NCBI GenBank assembly: GCA_021801945.1
Contig: JAKABE010000002.1
Location: forward strand, 1-39,230
Length of the DNA: 39,230 nucleotides
Source of the DNA: Acidobacteriota bacterium
GTDB taxonomy: Bacteria > Acidobacteriota > Terriglobia > Terriglobales > Acidobacteriaceae
Direction: 5' to 3'
Part shown: positions 26,600-35,619 of the stretch, piece by piece
How positions within the stretch are numbered: position 1 is the first letter of the stretch
Layout of the letters: every line of letters starts with the position of its first letter
Translations under genes and position numbers: made by a program
Notes under the pieces: generated by a model
Databases searched by the model: none
What the model was told of the DNA's origin: nothing
What the model saw: the letters and a program-made list of their open reading frames with translations, nothing else

Positions 26600-27697
26600 G
26601 TGAATTTCCGCACGGAGACCCTGGACTGGAGCGGTTTTCTGGCTCGCCCAAGCGTGGCGGCGCCCGCTCGCGAGCTGCTGGATGACCTGGGCAAGGCGCC
26701 GATTCTGGTGGTTGGCGCCGGCGGGTCGATCGCTTCGGCGCTGGTGTCCAGGCTGGCACAACTCCGGCCGCCGGAACTGGTGCTTCTGGAAGCGTCAGAG
26801 AGCCATCTCTATGCGTTGCAGCGCCGGTGGGCTGAAGAACAAGCGGCATCGCCCGCTGTGTTCCGGCTGGGCAGCGTGGGAGATCGCGCGCTGCTCGAAG
26901 AGATTTTCGCCATTCATGCGCCGGGACTGGTGTTTCACGCCGCAGCCTTCAAGCACGTTCCGCTCCTCGAGGGTCAGCCTCTTGCGGCGATTGAGAACAA
27001 TGTGTTCGGGACGCTGTGCTTGATGGAGGCGGCAGCGGGCGCACGCGTCGTTCTGCTCTCCACCGACAAAGCCGTTCAGCCGGCATCCATGATGGGGGCA
27101 ACGAAGCGTGTGGGCGAGCAGATTGTTCTCTCAGCGGGGGGCACGGCGCTGCGGCTGGGCAACGTGCTGGCTTCGCGTGGCAGTGTGGCCGAGGTATTCG
27201 CCGGCCAGATTGCTGCTGGCGGTCCACTCACGGTCACCGATCCGGCAGCGCGCCGGTATTTCCTTACGATGGAGGAGGCGGTGAACCTATTGCTCTCCGC
27301 TGCGCTGGAGCCGGACTCGCCGGCGCTGCTGGCTCCGGCATTGGCTGCGCCGCAGGGGATCGTGGAACTGGCGCGCTTCATGGCCAGGGAGCTCGCGCCG
27401 GGACGCGCAATTGCCGTGAGGTTCACGGGGCTGCGCGACGGCGACAAAGAGACGGAACAGTTCTGGTCGACGACGGAGATAACGCGGCCGGCAAAGGGGG
27501 AGGGCATGGTGGCTATCGAATCGCCGGCGCCGGCACGCGGCAGGCTGTGCAGCGCGCTAGACGAGTTGCGCGCCGCGCTTGATGCGCGCGACCTGGCAGC
27601 GGCACTGAGCCAGATGCGGATGATGGTTCCCGATTACACGCCTAGCCCCGCTTTGTTGTCGCTGGCCAGTGAAAGCATTCCGCAGGTTGATGCATGA
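26600..27697 (+). CDS. UDP-sugar 4,6-dehydratase, CapD/PglF/PseB type (soluble)
   Basis: A 365-residue extended SDR of the polysaccharide biosynthesis (CapD-like) group, which converts UDP-GlcNAc to its 4-keto-6-deoxy form. Landmarks: NAD loop GAGGSIAS (39-46), AAAFKHVPLLEGQPLAAIENN (about 114-134), LSTDKAVQPASMMGATKR with the Thr-Asp-Lys set (155-157) and Lys169 of the M-x3-K motif, then LRLGNVLASRGS and DPAARRYFLTMEEAV. It lacks the membrane domain of PglF/WbpM, so it is cytoplasmic. Retaining versus inverting chemistry cannot be decided, though the hydrolysing epimerase next door favours the retaining (PglF-like) route. GTG at 26600 is chosen from the family N-terminus; no ribosome site precedes it. 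The frame is open upstream to at least 26483, but that stretch shows no family similarity. The stop overlaps the next start (ATGA). Confidence 0.88.
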   Translation: MNFRTETLDWSGFLARPSVAAPARELLDDLGKAPILVVGAGGSIASALVSRLAQLRPPELVLLEASESHLYALQRRWAEEQAASPAVFRLGSVGDRALLEEIFAIHAPGLVFHAAAFKHVPLLEGQPLAAIENNVFGTLCLMEAAAGARVVLLSTDKAVQPASMMGATKRVGEQIVLSAGGTALRLGNVLASRGSVAEVFAGQIAAGGPLTVTDPAARRYFLTMEEAVNLLLSAALEPDSPALLAPALAAPQGIVELARFMARELAPGRAIAVRFTGLRDGDKETEQFWSTTEITRPAKGEGMVAIESPAPARGRLCSALDELRAALDARDLAAALSQMRMMVPDYTPSPALLSLASESIPQVDA

Positions 27698-28884
27698 CCA
27701 GGAATGCAGAGGCGGGCGGCAGGCGGCGGATTGGCGTGGTGACAACCTCGCGTGCGGATTACAGCCATCTTTATTGGCCGCTGCGCGAACTGGCTGGTCA
27801 TCCCGGAGCGGAACTCGGCGTTTTCGTGCTGGGGCCGCATCTCTCACCCGGGTTTGGCTCGACCATTGCGGAGATCGAGCACGACGGTTTTCCCATCCAG
27901 GCCCGCATCGAATGTCTGCTCAGCTCCGATACGGATACGGGCATGGCGAAGACGATCGGAATCGCCATTTTGGGTCTGGCCGACGCATTCGCGGCGTGGC
28001 GGCCCGATGTGCTGCTTCTGATCGCAGATCGCTACGAGATGCTGGCGCCCGCTTCCGCCGCACTGGCTCTGCGTATTCCTATCGCACACATCGAGGGCGG
28101 CGAGATCAGCCAGGGGGCCATCGACGATGCCGTACGCAATGCGCTGACCAAGCTCGCGCACATCCATTTCACTTCTACCGAAACCGCCCGCCGGCGCGTG
28201 ATAGCGATGGGCGAAGAGTCCTGGCGGGTGCATTGCGCGGGCGCGCCTTCGCTGGATCATCTGTGCCGGTCGAAACTGCTCACACGCTCCGAGTTGGAAG
28301 TGCGGCTGGGCCTCGTGCTGCGGCCGCCCGTTCTGCTCGCGGCCTGGCATCCGGTCACCATTCTGCGCGACACCAACGCCGAGGCCGATGCGCTGTTTGC
28401 CGCGCTGGCCGATGCTCCGGGGCAGTTGATCTTCGTCTATCCCAACACAGACGCCGGCAGCTATGCGCTGATTGAACGAACGCGGGCGCTGGCGGAGGTG
28501 CGCGGGGATACGCACATTTTCGTCAACCTTGACGCCGTCAGCTACTGGAGCCTGCTTGGCCAGGCCGATGCGTTGATTGGCAACTCCTCAAGCGGCATCA
28601 TGGAGGCCGCATCGTTCGCTTTGCCTGTGGTCAATGTTGGTATTCGCCAGCAGGGCCGCGAGCGCTCCCGTAACGTGATCGATGCACCGGCGGAGGCCGG
28701 GGCCATTGGCGCGGCAATCAACCAGGCCCTGAGCGGGGAGTTTCGCGACGGCCTTGCTGGGATGGTGAATCCCTACGGCAAAGGAACCGCAGCGGTCACG
28801 ATCGCTCAGGTGCTTACCAGCGTTTCGCTCTCGGGTTTGCTGATCAAGGAGCCAGTCCCCGTTCCTGAAGGAAATCAAGGGTGA
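27694..28884 (+). CDS. Hydrolysing UDP-GlcNAc-type 2-epimerase, NeuC/LegG family
   Basis: A 396-residue member of the hydrolysing UDP-N-acetylglucosamine 2-epimerase family, GT-B fold. Landmarks: VVTTSRADYSHLYWPL (15-30), LIADRYEMLAPASAAL, HIEGGEISQGAIDDAVRNALTKLAHIHF, LAAWHPVT, FVYPNTDAGS and GNSSSGIMEAASFALPVVNVG. The TTSRADY and GE-x-S-x-G-x-IDDA-x-R motifs are those of NeuC (UDP-GlcNAc to ManNAc and UDP) and LegG (UDP-diNAcBac to 2,4-diacetamido-trideoxymannose). Between a 4,6-dehydratase and an aminotransferase the LegG substrate is more likely. It is cytoplasmic. It is joined by 4-base overlaps to both neighbours (ATGA and GTGA), so all three should be made together. Confidence 0.92.
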   Translation: MTRNAEAGGRRRIGVVTTSRADYSHLYWPLRELAGHPGAELGVFVLGPHLSPGFGSTIAEIEHDGFPIQARIECLLSSDTDTGMAKTIGIAILGLADAFAAWRPDVLLLIADRYEMLAPASAALALRIPIAHIEGGEISQGAIDDAVRNALTKLAHIHFTSTETARRRVIAMGEESWRVHCAGAPSLDHLCRSKLLTRSELEVRLGLVLRPPVLLAAWHPVTILRDTNAEADALFAALADAPGQLIFVYPNTDAGSYALIERTRALAEVRGDTHIFVNLDAVSYWSLLGQADALIGNSSSGIMEAASFALPVVNVGIRQQGRERSRNVIDAPAEAGAIGAAINQALSGEFRDGLAGMVNPYGKGTAAVTIAQVLTSVSLSGLLIKEPVPVPEGNQG

Positions 28885-30056
28885 TAACGGTGCACATTCC
28901 GCTTTCAGCGCCCGACATTACCGAGAAAGAGATCGAAGCTGTCAGCGCTGTTCTGCGCACGCCGCGTCTCAGCCTTGGCCCTGAACTGGAGGCCTTTGAA
29001 CACGCATTAGCGGAGTACCATTCCGTGGACTACGCCGTGGCCGTCAGTTCGGGCACGGCTGGGCTGCATCTTGCGCTGCTGGTGCTGGGAGTGGGCGAGG
29101 GCGACGAAGTAATCGTTCCATCGTTTGCCTTTGTGGCTGTTGCCAACGCGGTGCTTCAGGTGCGTGCTGCGCCGGTCTTCGCAGAGATCGATCCTTTGAC
29201 TCTCAATCTTGATCCAGCTTCCGTCGAGCGGGCCATCACGCCGCGCACGCGCGCCATTCTGGTGGTTCATACCTTTGGTGTGCCGGCCGACATGGACGCG
29301 CTGCAAATGATTGCTCGGCTGCATGGCCTGGTATTGATCGAAGATGCCTGCGAAGCTTTGGGAGCGTGCTTTGGCAGCCAGGCGGCGTCGCGGCGGGTGG
29401 GCAGCTTTGGCGATCTTGCGGTCCTGGGTTTTTATCCGAACAAGCAACTCACTACGGGGGAAGGCGGCGCGGTGCTCTGCCGCGGCGTGGGGTCTGCCGG
29501 GCGGCTGCGGAGCCTGAGAAATCAGGGGCGGAGCGCCGAGAGCGGGCCATCGGTCGCCACGGGAGACGGCGCGCCGCGACCATCGGGCTGGCTTGACCAC
29601 TCCGAATTGGGTTACAACTATCGACTGTCTGAGATGGCTTGTGCCCTTGGACGGGTCCAGCTGAGCCGGCTGGAGGAGATGCTCGCACTGCGTGAGGCAG
29701 CCGCGAGACGTTATGATGCGCTGTTCGCAGAGATTTCCGGTATCGAGCGGCCGCCGATCGAGCTTCCCCGGCGTGTCCTCAGTTGGTTTGTCTATGCGAT
29801 CCGGCTCCCGGAGCGCGTGAACCGCGATCATGTGCAGGAAGTACTGGCGGATCGCGGCATCGCCACGGGGCGCTATTTCCCGCCTATCCATTTGCAGCCG
29901 GCGTGGCGCACGCGTTTGAGCGTTGCGGCCTCCCTGCCGCTTACGGAAGCAATCGCGGGCCGGATGCTGGCGTTACCGTTCTTCAACCGGATTACGGCGG
30001 ACCAGCAGCAAGAGGTAGCCGAGGTCCTGAGCCAGGCGATTCTTTCCGAGGGGTGA
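28881..30056 (+). CDS. DegT/DnrJ/EryC1/StrS aminotransferase (PglE/LegC-like)
   Basis: A 391-residue PLP-dependent sugar aminotransferase. Landmarks: SLGPELEAFE (31-40), SSGTAGLHLAL (56-66) for phosphate binding, IEDACEALGA with Asp155 contacting the PLP nitrogen, and FYPNKQLTTGEGG with the PLP lysine Lys188, then LGYNYRLSEMACALG. Such enzymes place an amino group at C4 of UDP-4-keto-6-deoxy-GlcNAc, the step after the dehydratase encoded two genes upstream. The start is GTG at 28881, overlapping the previous stop (GTGA). An N-acetyltransferase, a nonulosonate synthase and a CMP-transferase, needed for a finished legionaminic-acid route, are not in the window. Confidence 0.93.
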   Translation: MITVHIPLSAPDITEKEIEAVSAVLRTPRLSLGPELEAFEHALAEYHSVDYAVAVSSGTAGLHLALLVLGVGEGDEVIVPSFAFVAVANAVLQVRAAPVFAEIDPLTLNLDPASVERAITPRTRAILVVHTFGVPADMDALQMIARLHGLVLIEDACEALGACFGSQAASRRVGSFGDLAVLGFYPNKQLTTGEGGAVLCRGVGSAGRLRSLRNQGRSAESGPSVATGDGAPRPSGWLDHSELGYNYRLSEMACALGRVQLSRLEEMLALREAAARRYDALFAEISGIERPPIELPRRVLSWFVYAIRLPERVNRDHVQEVLADRGIATGRYFPPIHLQPAWRTRLSVAASLPLTEAIAGRMLALPFFNRITADQQQEVAEVLSQAILSEG

Positions 30057-30122
30057 CGCGACGCCTGCTCGAGCAACGAGACAGCTGGAGCGTCCCCGCG
30101 GGAGCCAAAGCTCACCAGGTTT

Positions 30123-30150
30123 GTGGGCGCGCTTTCGGCCCGCGACCCAC
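30123..30150. terminator. Possible hairpin after the nucleotide-sugar operon
   Basis: GTGGGCGCG (30123-30131) and CGCGACCCAC (30141-30150) can pair with one bulge, in the 192-base gap between two convergent transcription units. No T-tract follows. The rest of the gap (30057-30248) shows no gene. Confidence 0.3.
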
Positions 30151-30248
30151 TCGCTGGCTGGGTTTCTCAGCCGTGTTCTGGCCGCAAGGCCGCAACGGGG
30201 ATACAGGAATCCTCTTTGTGGTCGAAGTTGCGTAGCGGATGGCGGCGC

Positions 30249-30770
30249 TCAGCGAGTCTTGGCTAGATAAAAGGGGATTCCAAACCTGCCAATCTGGATG
30301 AGGCCATGGCCCTGCGGCGGCCAGATATGAATGCTCTCTACCGGGCCCGGCTCTTGAATTCTTGAGGCTTTTACGGTTCCCACCAGCTTGCCGGTGGCAG
30401 CAACGTTGAAGTGAATGTTGAGAACATCCTCGGCGCCAACACGCGTCCAGCCCAGGAGATAATCTCCCGGACTCAAAGCACATCTTCCGATACGCATGGG
30501 CACCTGCACGACCAAGTAATGCGAATACTTGCCGTCGGCCGAGTAGCCGGCGGTCAGCAGCACAACTCCGGCGATATATTGTCCACGGCTGTTCACGATT
30601 CCCGACGCGGTGCGCATCTCCGTCTCGATGTGCTCATTGACCACCTGCGCCCGCGAGGGCAGCACAGAGGCCAACTCCGAGGCTGTGGCTTGCCGCCAAA
30701 CCATTCTTTGCGCATGCGCCTGCACAAGAAGAAATGGCGCCAGCATTCCGCACAAGATCGTGTTCCTCAT
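30249..30770 (-). CDS. Small exported protein of unknown function, paralogue of 22206-22727, coupled to a two-component system
   Basis: A 173-residue protein with a signal peptide (about 1-20, ending QAHAQ). I do not recognise a named family. Visible features are GQYIAGVVLLTAGYS, YLVVQVPMRIG, LSPGDYLLGWTRVG, a segment FNVAATGKLVGTVKASRI and the C-terminal LIQIGRFGIPFYLAK. It shares this order, and an identical length, with the protein at 22206-22727. GGGAG seven bases upstream supports the ATG at 30770. It starts 11 bases after the response regulator stop, so it belongs to the kinase-regulator operon and could be an accessory periplasmic sensor or an output; that is inference from position. 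Confidence 0.75.
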   Translation of the reverse strand: MRNTILCGMLAPFLLVQAHAQRMVWRQATASELASVLPSRAQVVNEHIETEMRTASGIVNSRGQYIAGVVLLTAGYSADGKYSHYLVVQVPMRIGRCALSPGDYLLGWTRVGAEDVLNIHFNVAATGKLVGTVKASRIQEPGPVESIHIWPPQGHGLIQIGRFGIPFYLAKTR

Positions 30771-30781
30771 GATGTTCTCCC

Positions 30782-31432
30782 TTATGATTTTGGCTTACCG
30801 AGAGAGTCCAATGAAACGATGCCGCGCCGGATCGCCGCCGTGGTCGCCTGGGTGCGGTCGGTTACGCCTAACTTGGCGAGCAGATTGTTGACGTGGGTTT
30901 TTACCGTGGCCTCTGAAATGTTCAGGCGAGCTCCAATCTCCTTATTGCTCATGCCGGCGACGATCTGTTCGAGTACGCTGACCTCGCGCGGGGTCAGTTC
31001 TTCGGCTCCAATGCGCTCGGCGAGCCTTTCGGCGATGAGCGGCGGAATGTGCGATTCGCCGGCATGGACTGATCGAATGGCGGCGAGCAGCTCTTCGGAG
31101 GTCATGCCCTTGAGCAAATACGCCTTGGCGCCGGCCTGGATGGCGCGATAAATATCTTCATCGCCGTCGTAGGTGGTGAGCACGATGAAGCGCGCATTGG
31201 GCGACTCCTTGCGGAGGCGGGCGATGGCTTCCACGCCGCTGAGCTTGGGCAAGCGCAAGTCGATCAGGGTTACTTGCGGCTGATGCCTGCGAAATTGGGC
31301 GATGGCCTCGACCCCATCAGCGGCCTCGCCTACAACCTCCAGGCCATCTGCTGCCTTGAGTAGCGCCACCAGTCCCTGGCGTACAACGTTGTGGTCCTCA
31401 ACAACTAAAATGCGAATCGGCCCATTGGTCAT
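30782..31432 (-). CDS. NarL/FixJ-family response regulator
   Basis: A 216-residue regulator. The receiver domain (about 6-122) has acidic pair Glu12-Asp13, phosphoacceptor Asp58 (LIDLRLPKLSG), the switch Thr (VLTTYDG) and conserved Lys (AYLLKGM). The LuxR-type helix-turn-helix (about 147-205) has LTPREVSVLEQIVAGMSNKEIG and ISEATVKTHVNNLLAKLG. It is a DNA-binding transcription factor activated by phosphorylation. Its start overlaps the stop of the sensor kinase by four bases (ATGA), so they form a cognate pair. Targets are unknown; the small exported gene immediately downstream in the operon is a natural first candidate. Confidence 0.96.
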   Translation of the reverse strand: MTNGPIRILVVEDHNVVRQGLVALLKAADGLEVVGEAADGVEAIAQFRRHQPQVTLIDLRLPKLSGVEAIARLRKESPNARFIVLTTYDGDEDIYRAIQAGAKAYLLKGMTSEELLAAIRSVHAGESHIPPLIAERLAERIGAEELTPREVSVLEQIVAGMSNKEIGARLNISEATVKTHVNNLLAKLGVTDRTQATTAAIRRGIVSLDSLGKPKS

Positions 31433-34400
31433 AGCCGCCTCCGTCCACTTTCCTGTACCTCTGCGGATCCCGGCACGCGCAAACGGACTGTCGTTCCCGC
31501 GCCGGGGGCGCTTTCGATTTCAAGCATCGCTCCGATCGCCTCGGCGCGCTCCTGCATTCCGGTGATCCCAAAGTGTCCTGGCACAAATCCGGCCTTGTGC
31601 CGCACCGCCCCGCCGCGTCCATCATCCCGCACTTCCAGCACAATCATCTCCTGGCCGTACTCAAGCCGGACCGACAACTCACGTGCGGCCGCGTGTTTCT
31701 TGACATTTTGAATGGCTTCCTGCGCCACGCGCAGCAGTTCACGCTCGGTGGCCGCCGGCAGGGGACGGAAGGCGCCGAAGACGCTGAAACGCGATTTAAG
31801 ATCTGCGTCTGCCGCCCGGTCAACCAAACTCCGAAGTTTCACCGGGAGAGTCTCATCGCCGGAGTCTTGGGTGCGCAGGGCCCAGATCGATTGCCGAGCA
31901 TCGGCCAGCCCTTCGCGGACATACTTTCGCGTCGCATCCAACTGCTTGTCCACGTCGTCCAGCTTCTTGTGGCGCAATAACTCGGCTAACAGCTCCAATT
32001 GAACGGAGACCCCCACGTAACCTTGCGCCAGCGTATCATGAATCTCGCGCGCGATGCGGCTTCGCTCGCGGAGCACGGCGCGAAATTCTCCTTCGGCAAC
32101 ACGCAGCCGCAGGCGCAGCAACAGGAGAATGCTTCCGGCGACGGCTGCGAGCAGCAGGGCGTAGAACCAGAGGGTCTGATAGAAATGGCGCCGCAGCTCA
32201 AAGCTGAGTTTCGCGCCGGCCTCATTCCAGACGCCATCGTTATTGTCGGCTTCAACCCGGAAGGTATAGTGTCCCGGCGGAATGTTGGTGTAATAGGCCG
32301 ATCGGCGCGGGCCTGCTTCCGTCCAGCCACGATCGAATCCCTGCAGCATATACCGGTAGTGCACCTTCTGCGGAGCGACGAAACTGAGCCCGGCATAGTC
32401 GAACTCAAAGTCCACGTGCCCGGCGGCAATGCTCAACCGGCCGCCTTTGTTCTGCAAGGGTTGATCCACATCATCCACCGCGAACCGCTCCAACACGACC
32501 GGAGGCGGCAGAGTGTTGAGTTGGAAGCGGGCCGGATCTACTTCAACGAGACCTTTGGGGGTCGCGAACCACAAGTGTCCGTCGCTTGAGGCCCAGGCCG
32601 AGGGGTGGCTGTTGGTGGCCATTTGCAGGGTGCGCAGGCCGTCAGCGGTTCCGAACTCAATCCAGTGCGAGCAGCCCCCGGCGGGTCCTGCGGCGGCCGA
32701 TTCCCCGCGGTCGCATCGCGCGATGCCGTTCCCGGTAGCAAACCAAAGGTGCCCTATGCCGTCGTCCAAAATGGCGTGAATGGTGGTTTTGTCGAGGCCG
32801 CTGCGCAAGACTGCGAAAAAGCGCCGCCCGTTCCACTGGTCCAGCCCGTGGCCCTCGGTGCCTATCAAGAGAGTTCCATCGCGCCGCGGCAAAAGCGCCG
32901 TAGCCACGTTGCTCGACAGCCCATCCGCGGTGGTGAAGTTGGCGATCTTCCCGTCGCGCAGCTGCGAGAGCCCGGCCAGCGTCGCCACCCACAGATTGCC
33001 CTGCGAGTCGCGTGCCATCGCGCCAACCAGATCGCTGCCTAATCCGTTTGCCTGCGTATAAATCCTGATCTGCGCCTGGCCGCCGGGCCCATTTGTCCAA
33101 TGGGCCAGTCCATGCCTGGTCCCAATCCATAACGAGCCGTCGTGATCGACCAGCAGGGAGCGAATGAAGTCGTCGGGCAGCCCGTCGGACAAGGTATAGG
33201 TGTCGATACGGCTTCCGTGGATGCGGTTGAGTCCATCCGGTGTGCCCACCCACACGTCTCCGTTGGGCGCCGCGGCCAAGGAGAGGATCACGTTGCTGGC
33301 CAATCCGTTGCGTACCGTGTAGGTGCGAATTGCTCCGGGCGCCGGAAACAGCCCGCTGCCTATGCCGTTTTTGCGCAGGGGGATCGCATTCAAGCCCCAT
33401 CCTTGGGTTCCTACCCAAAGCGTTCCCGTGTGGTCTTCCACGACGGTGGTCGTCGCATCGGAGACCATGCCCTCCTGCATGCCGAAGGTGAAGAACTGCC
33501 GGTCGCGCAGGATATGCAGTCCGTTTGTCTCCGTGCCCACCCACAGATTGCCTTCGCGGTCCTCCAGGAGAGCCAGCACTGAAGCCGCGCCCAACGGATC
33601 GGTAGCGGGGAACAGTTGGAGTTTGCCCGCGACGAGCCGGGCTAGCCCTTTATTCGTACCGATCCAGAAGCTTCCCTCGCGGTCGGCCAGCAGCGCCTGA
33701 ATCCGTGCTCCCGGCAGCTGTTTGCCTACCGTCAGGAGTTTCAAGAGCCGCCCGCCGCGCGTCAGCACGAGACTGCGGTTGCCTGCCAGGGCCAGCGTGC
33801 CGTCGGGCAGACGCTGCGCCAGGGTTACGCCGCCCTCCGGCCACCAACTCTGCGCCTGCATGCGGGTCCAATGGCCATCCTCGTAGGCTGCGATTCCATG
33901 CGTTCCTACTATCCAAATGCCACCTGCCCCGTCGGCAAACACGCTGTTGATGTTTCCCGCAGATAGCCCGCTCGGAGCGGCCTGGAGATGGTTGCTGCTC
34001 CATCGCGCCAGTCCCCCGTCCGTCCACACCCAGATTGTCCCATCCTGCGTTTGCACCAGCGCTCGAATTTCATTTCCCGGCAACCCTTTGCGCTTGGAGA
34101 AGAACGCCATGGCTCCGTTCTTCCATCGCGCCAATCCCTCCGCGGTCCCAATCCAAAGAGAGCCATCGCGCGCCGCAAGCAAGCAGCGGATGTCGCTGCT
34201 GGGCAACGGAGGGAGCGAACCGCTGTCAAAGACTCGAAAGGCATTGCCATCAAAGCGGGCCAGTCCGCCTTCGGTCCCGACCCACAAATACCCCTGGGCA
34301 GACTGGGCCAACGCCTGGACAGTGTTTTGCGGCAGGCCATTCTCTAGGACCCAGGCCTGGCCACTTAGGTCTTCCAGGGGCGTGGAGGGCTCGATTGCCC

Positions 34401-34533
34401 AGGCGACGGCATTCATCGAAAGCAGGATGGCGGCGCAGGACAACACTGACACGATGCGGGAAAGGATCTTTTTGCCCGCGGTTCGCTTTGGCTGTGCCGG
34501 GCAACCATGCGCCCCAGGCGGTTTGGCAGCCAT
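31429..34533 (-). CDS. Sensor histidine kinase with periplasmic two-component-regulator propeller and Y_Y_Y domain
   Basis: A 1034-residue membrane sensor. An N-terminal signal/membrane segment (about 24-46) is followed by a large periplasmic propeller of about 14 blades with recurring LWVGTEGGLARF-like and GLPGNEIRALVQ-like units, then a Y_Y_Y domain (FEFDYAGLSFVAPQKVHYRYML; NNDGVWNEAG). A membrane helix (FYALLLAAVAGSILLLLRL) leads to a HisKA_3 domain with phospho-His832 (REIHDTLAQG) and a HATPase domain with N-box (QEAIQNVKKHA), DDGRGG and GHFGITGM. It should phosphorylate the NarL-type regulator encoded next. It resembles one-protein sensors for polysaccharide fragments in Bacteroidetes, but the ligand here is unknown. 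The start at 34533 keeps the membrane segment near the N-terminus; no clear ribosome site was seen, and in-frame starts up to 34722 remain possible. Confidence 0.93.
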   Translation of the reverse strand: MAAKPPGAHGCPAQPKRTAGKKILSRIVSVLSCAAILLSMNAVAWAIEPSTPLEDLSGQAWVLENGLPQNTVQALAQSAQGYLWVGTEGGLARFDGNAFRVFDSGSLPPLPSSDIRCLLAARDGSLWIGTAEGLARWKNGAMAFFSKRKGLPGNEIRALVQTQDGTIWVWTDGGLARWSSNHLQAAPSGLSAGNINSVFADGAGGIWIVGTHGIAAYEDGHWTRMQAQSWWPEGGVTLAQRLPDGTLALAGNRSLVLTRGGRLLKLLTVGKQLPGARIQALLADREGSFWIGTNKGLARLVAGKLQLFPATDPLGAASVLALLEDREGNLWVGTETNGLHILRDRQFFTFGMQEGMVSDATTTVVEDHTGTLWVGTQGWGLNAIPLRKNGIGSGLFPAPGAIRTYTVRNGLASNVILSLAAAPNGDVWVGTPDGLNRIHGSRIDTYTLSDGLPDDFIRSLLVDHDGSLWIGTRHGLAHWTNGPGGQAQIRIYTQANGLGSDLVGAMARDSQGNLWVATLAGLSQLRDGKIANFTTADGLSSNVATALLPRRDGTLLIGTEGHGLDQWNGRRFFAVLRSGLDKTTIHAILDDGIGHLWFATGNGIARCDRGESAAAGPAGGCSHWIEFGTADGLRTLQMATNSHPSAWASSDGHLWFATPKGLVEVDPARFQLNTLPPPVVLERFAVDDVDQPLQNKGGRLSIAAGHVDFEFDYAGLSFVAPQKVHYRYMLQGFDRGWTEAGPRRSAYYTNIPPGHYTFRVEADNNDGVWNEAGAKLSFELRRHFYQTLWFYALLLAAVAGSILLLLRLRLRVAEGEFRAVLRERSRIAREIHDTLAQGYVGVSVQLELLAELLRHKKLDDVDKQLDATRKYVREGLADARQSIWALRTQDSGDETLPVKLRSLVDRAADADLKSRFSVFGAFRPLPAATERELLRVAQEAIQNVKKHAAARELSVRLEYGQEMIVLEVRDDGRGGAVRHKAGFVPGHFGITGMQERAEAIGAMLEIESAPGAGTTVRLRVPGSAEVQESGRRRL

Positions 34534-34987
34534 ACAGGGCGCCCGCTCTCTCTTTGTGACGTTCGGATTGAGAAGTATGGATGCCACTGAACGAGTCAAC
34601 AGTGCAGTCCGGAATAACAGCGGGTATTGAGTCCGGTTGAATCCGGCTGCCGCGCCGGACTGACAAATCTTCACAGGCCGCAGAAAGCTGGATTGGTGCG
34701 CGCCCGCGGCAACTTTACGCACCTTGATCTCCGCATCGGTGCCCGCCGAATTTCATCAGTCGAAACTCCTGCGGTTATTTGCAGGGAGACGGCTAGTTTA
34801 GCGCATGCGCATATTGGTGGGCTACAGGTCTTCAGCGCGCGAGGTTGGCGCGTTGGGGTGGAACGGCAGGGGGCGCGCTGGATGGCAGGCGCATACCAAT
34901 GTCTATTGTCCTAGAGCAGCATCAAGGCAGCTCTACCCAGCGGCGATTCTACGAGTAATCCTGTAATTCTCTGGCGAAGTTTCCGCG
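34534..34987. other. Intergenic region between the kinase gene and the IS remnant
   Basis: About 450 bases. The right part probably contains the left end of the IS630-type element, but its terminal repeat could not be fixed. A TTGACT facing the kinase gene lies near 34590 without a good -10 partner. A self-complementary TGCGC/GCGCA-type word occurs around 34803-34811. No gene was recognised. Confidence 0.4.
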
Positions 34988-35619
34988 ATGACATTGATGG
35001 GGCGAGCCCATTGGGACGATTTGCGGGTAAGGGTTTTGGAGGCCGATGAGCGCGGCGAGGGCAGTTGCCGTGTATTGGCCAAGCGCTTTGGCGTCAGTTG
35101 GGAGTATGTGCGCAAGCTACGCCGGCAACAGGCTGCAACTGGGCAGAAGGCGCGTGTTGCTCAGTCGCGGTATGGCGTTCGGAGCAAGGTGACCGAACCG
35201 GTCAAGACGCATATGCTCGGCTTGGTCAAGTCGCAGCCCGACCTGACTCTGGCCGAGTTGCGGGAGCGTATTCGCTTGGACAAGGGTGTTTCGATGAGTT
35301 GGGGGTTGGTGCACCTATGGGCGGGCCGACTGGGTCTGCGGCTGAAAAAAAGTCGCTCCATGCCGTCGAACGAGACACCGAAGCCAACCGTATCCGTCGC
35401 GCCGAGTTCCACCAGCGCATCCTCGCGATCGACCCGAAAAGGCTTGTCTTCCTTGACGAAAGCGGCATCTCGACCACGATGACGCGGCGTTTCGCGCGCT
35501 GCCTCGGCGGAGCGCGCATCTATGAAGGAACGCCGGAGGGAGACTGGCAGATCGTCACCATCTTGGGCGCGATGAGCCTGAGCGGCATGATCGCTACAAT
35601 TATGGTGAAACTGCTCTAA
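34988..35619 (+). pseudogene. Truncated IS630-family transposase in two frames
   Basis: Reading from ATG at 34988, the first frame gives an N-terminal helix-turn-helix half (VLAKRFGVSWEYVRKLRRQ, LTLAELRERI, WGLVHLWAGRLGLRLKKS). At the A7 run (35345-35351) a -1 shift continues into the DDE half: RDTEANRIRRAEFHQRI, RLVFLDESGISTTMTRRFARC with the first catalytic Asp, and GDWQIVTILGAMSLSGMIATI. It then stops at 35619 after an unrelated VKLL. The second Asp and the Glu of the DDE triad, roughly 130 residues, are missing, so the enzyme should be dead. The fused reading is about 210 residues against about 340 in intact relatives. Confidence 0.88.
35345..35352 (+). other. Slippery A7G site for -1 frameshifting in the transposase
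   Basis: Seven A residues followed by G. The first frame reads CTG AAA AAA AGT; slipping back one base yields AAG TCG CTC, which continues straight into the transposase catalytic half. The protein homology changes frame exactly here, as in other IS630 elements that use programmed frameshifting. Confidence 0.7.
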
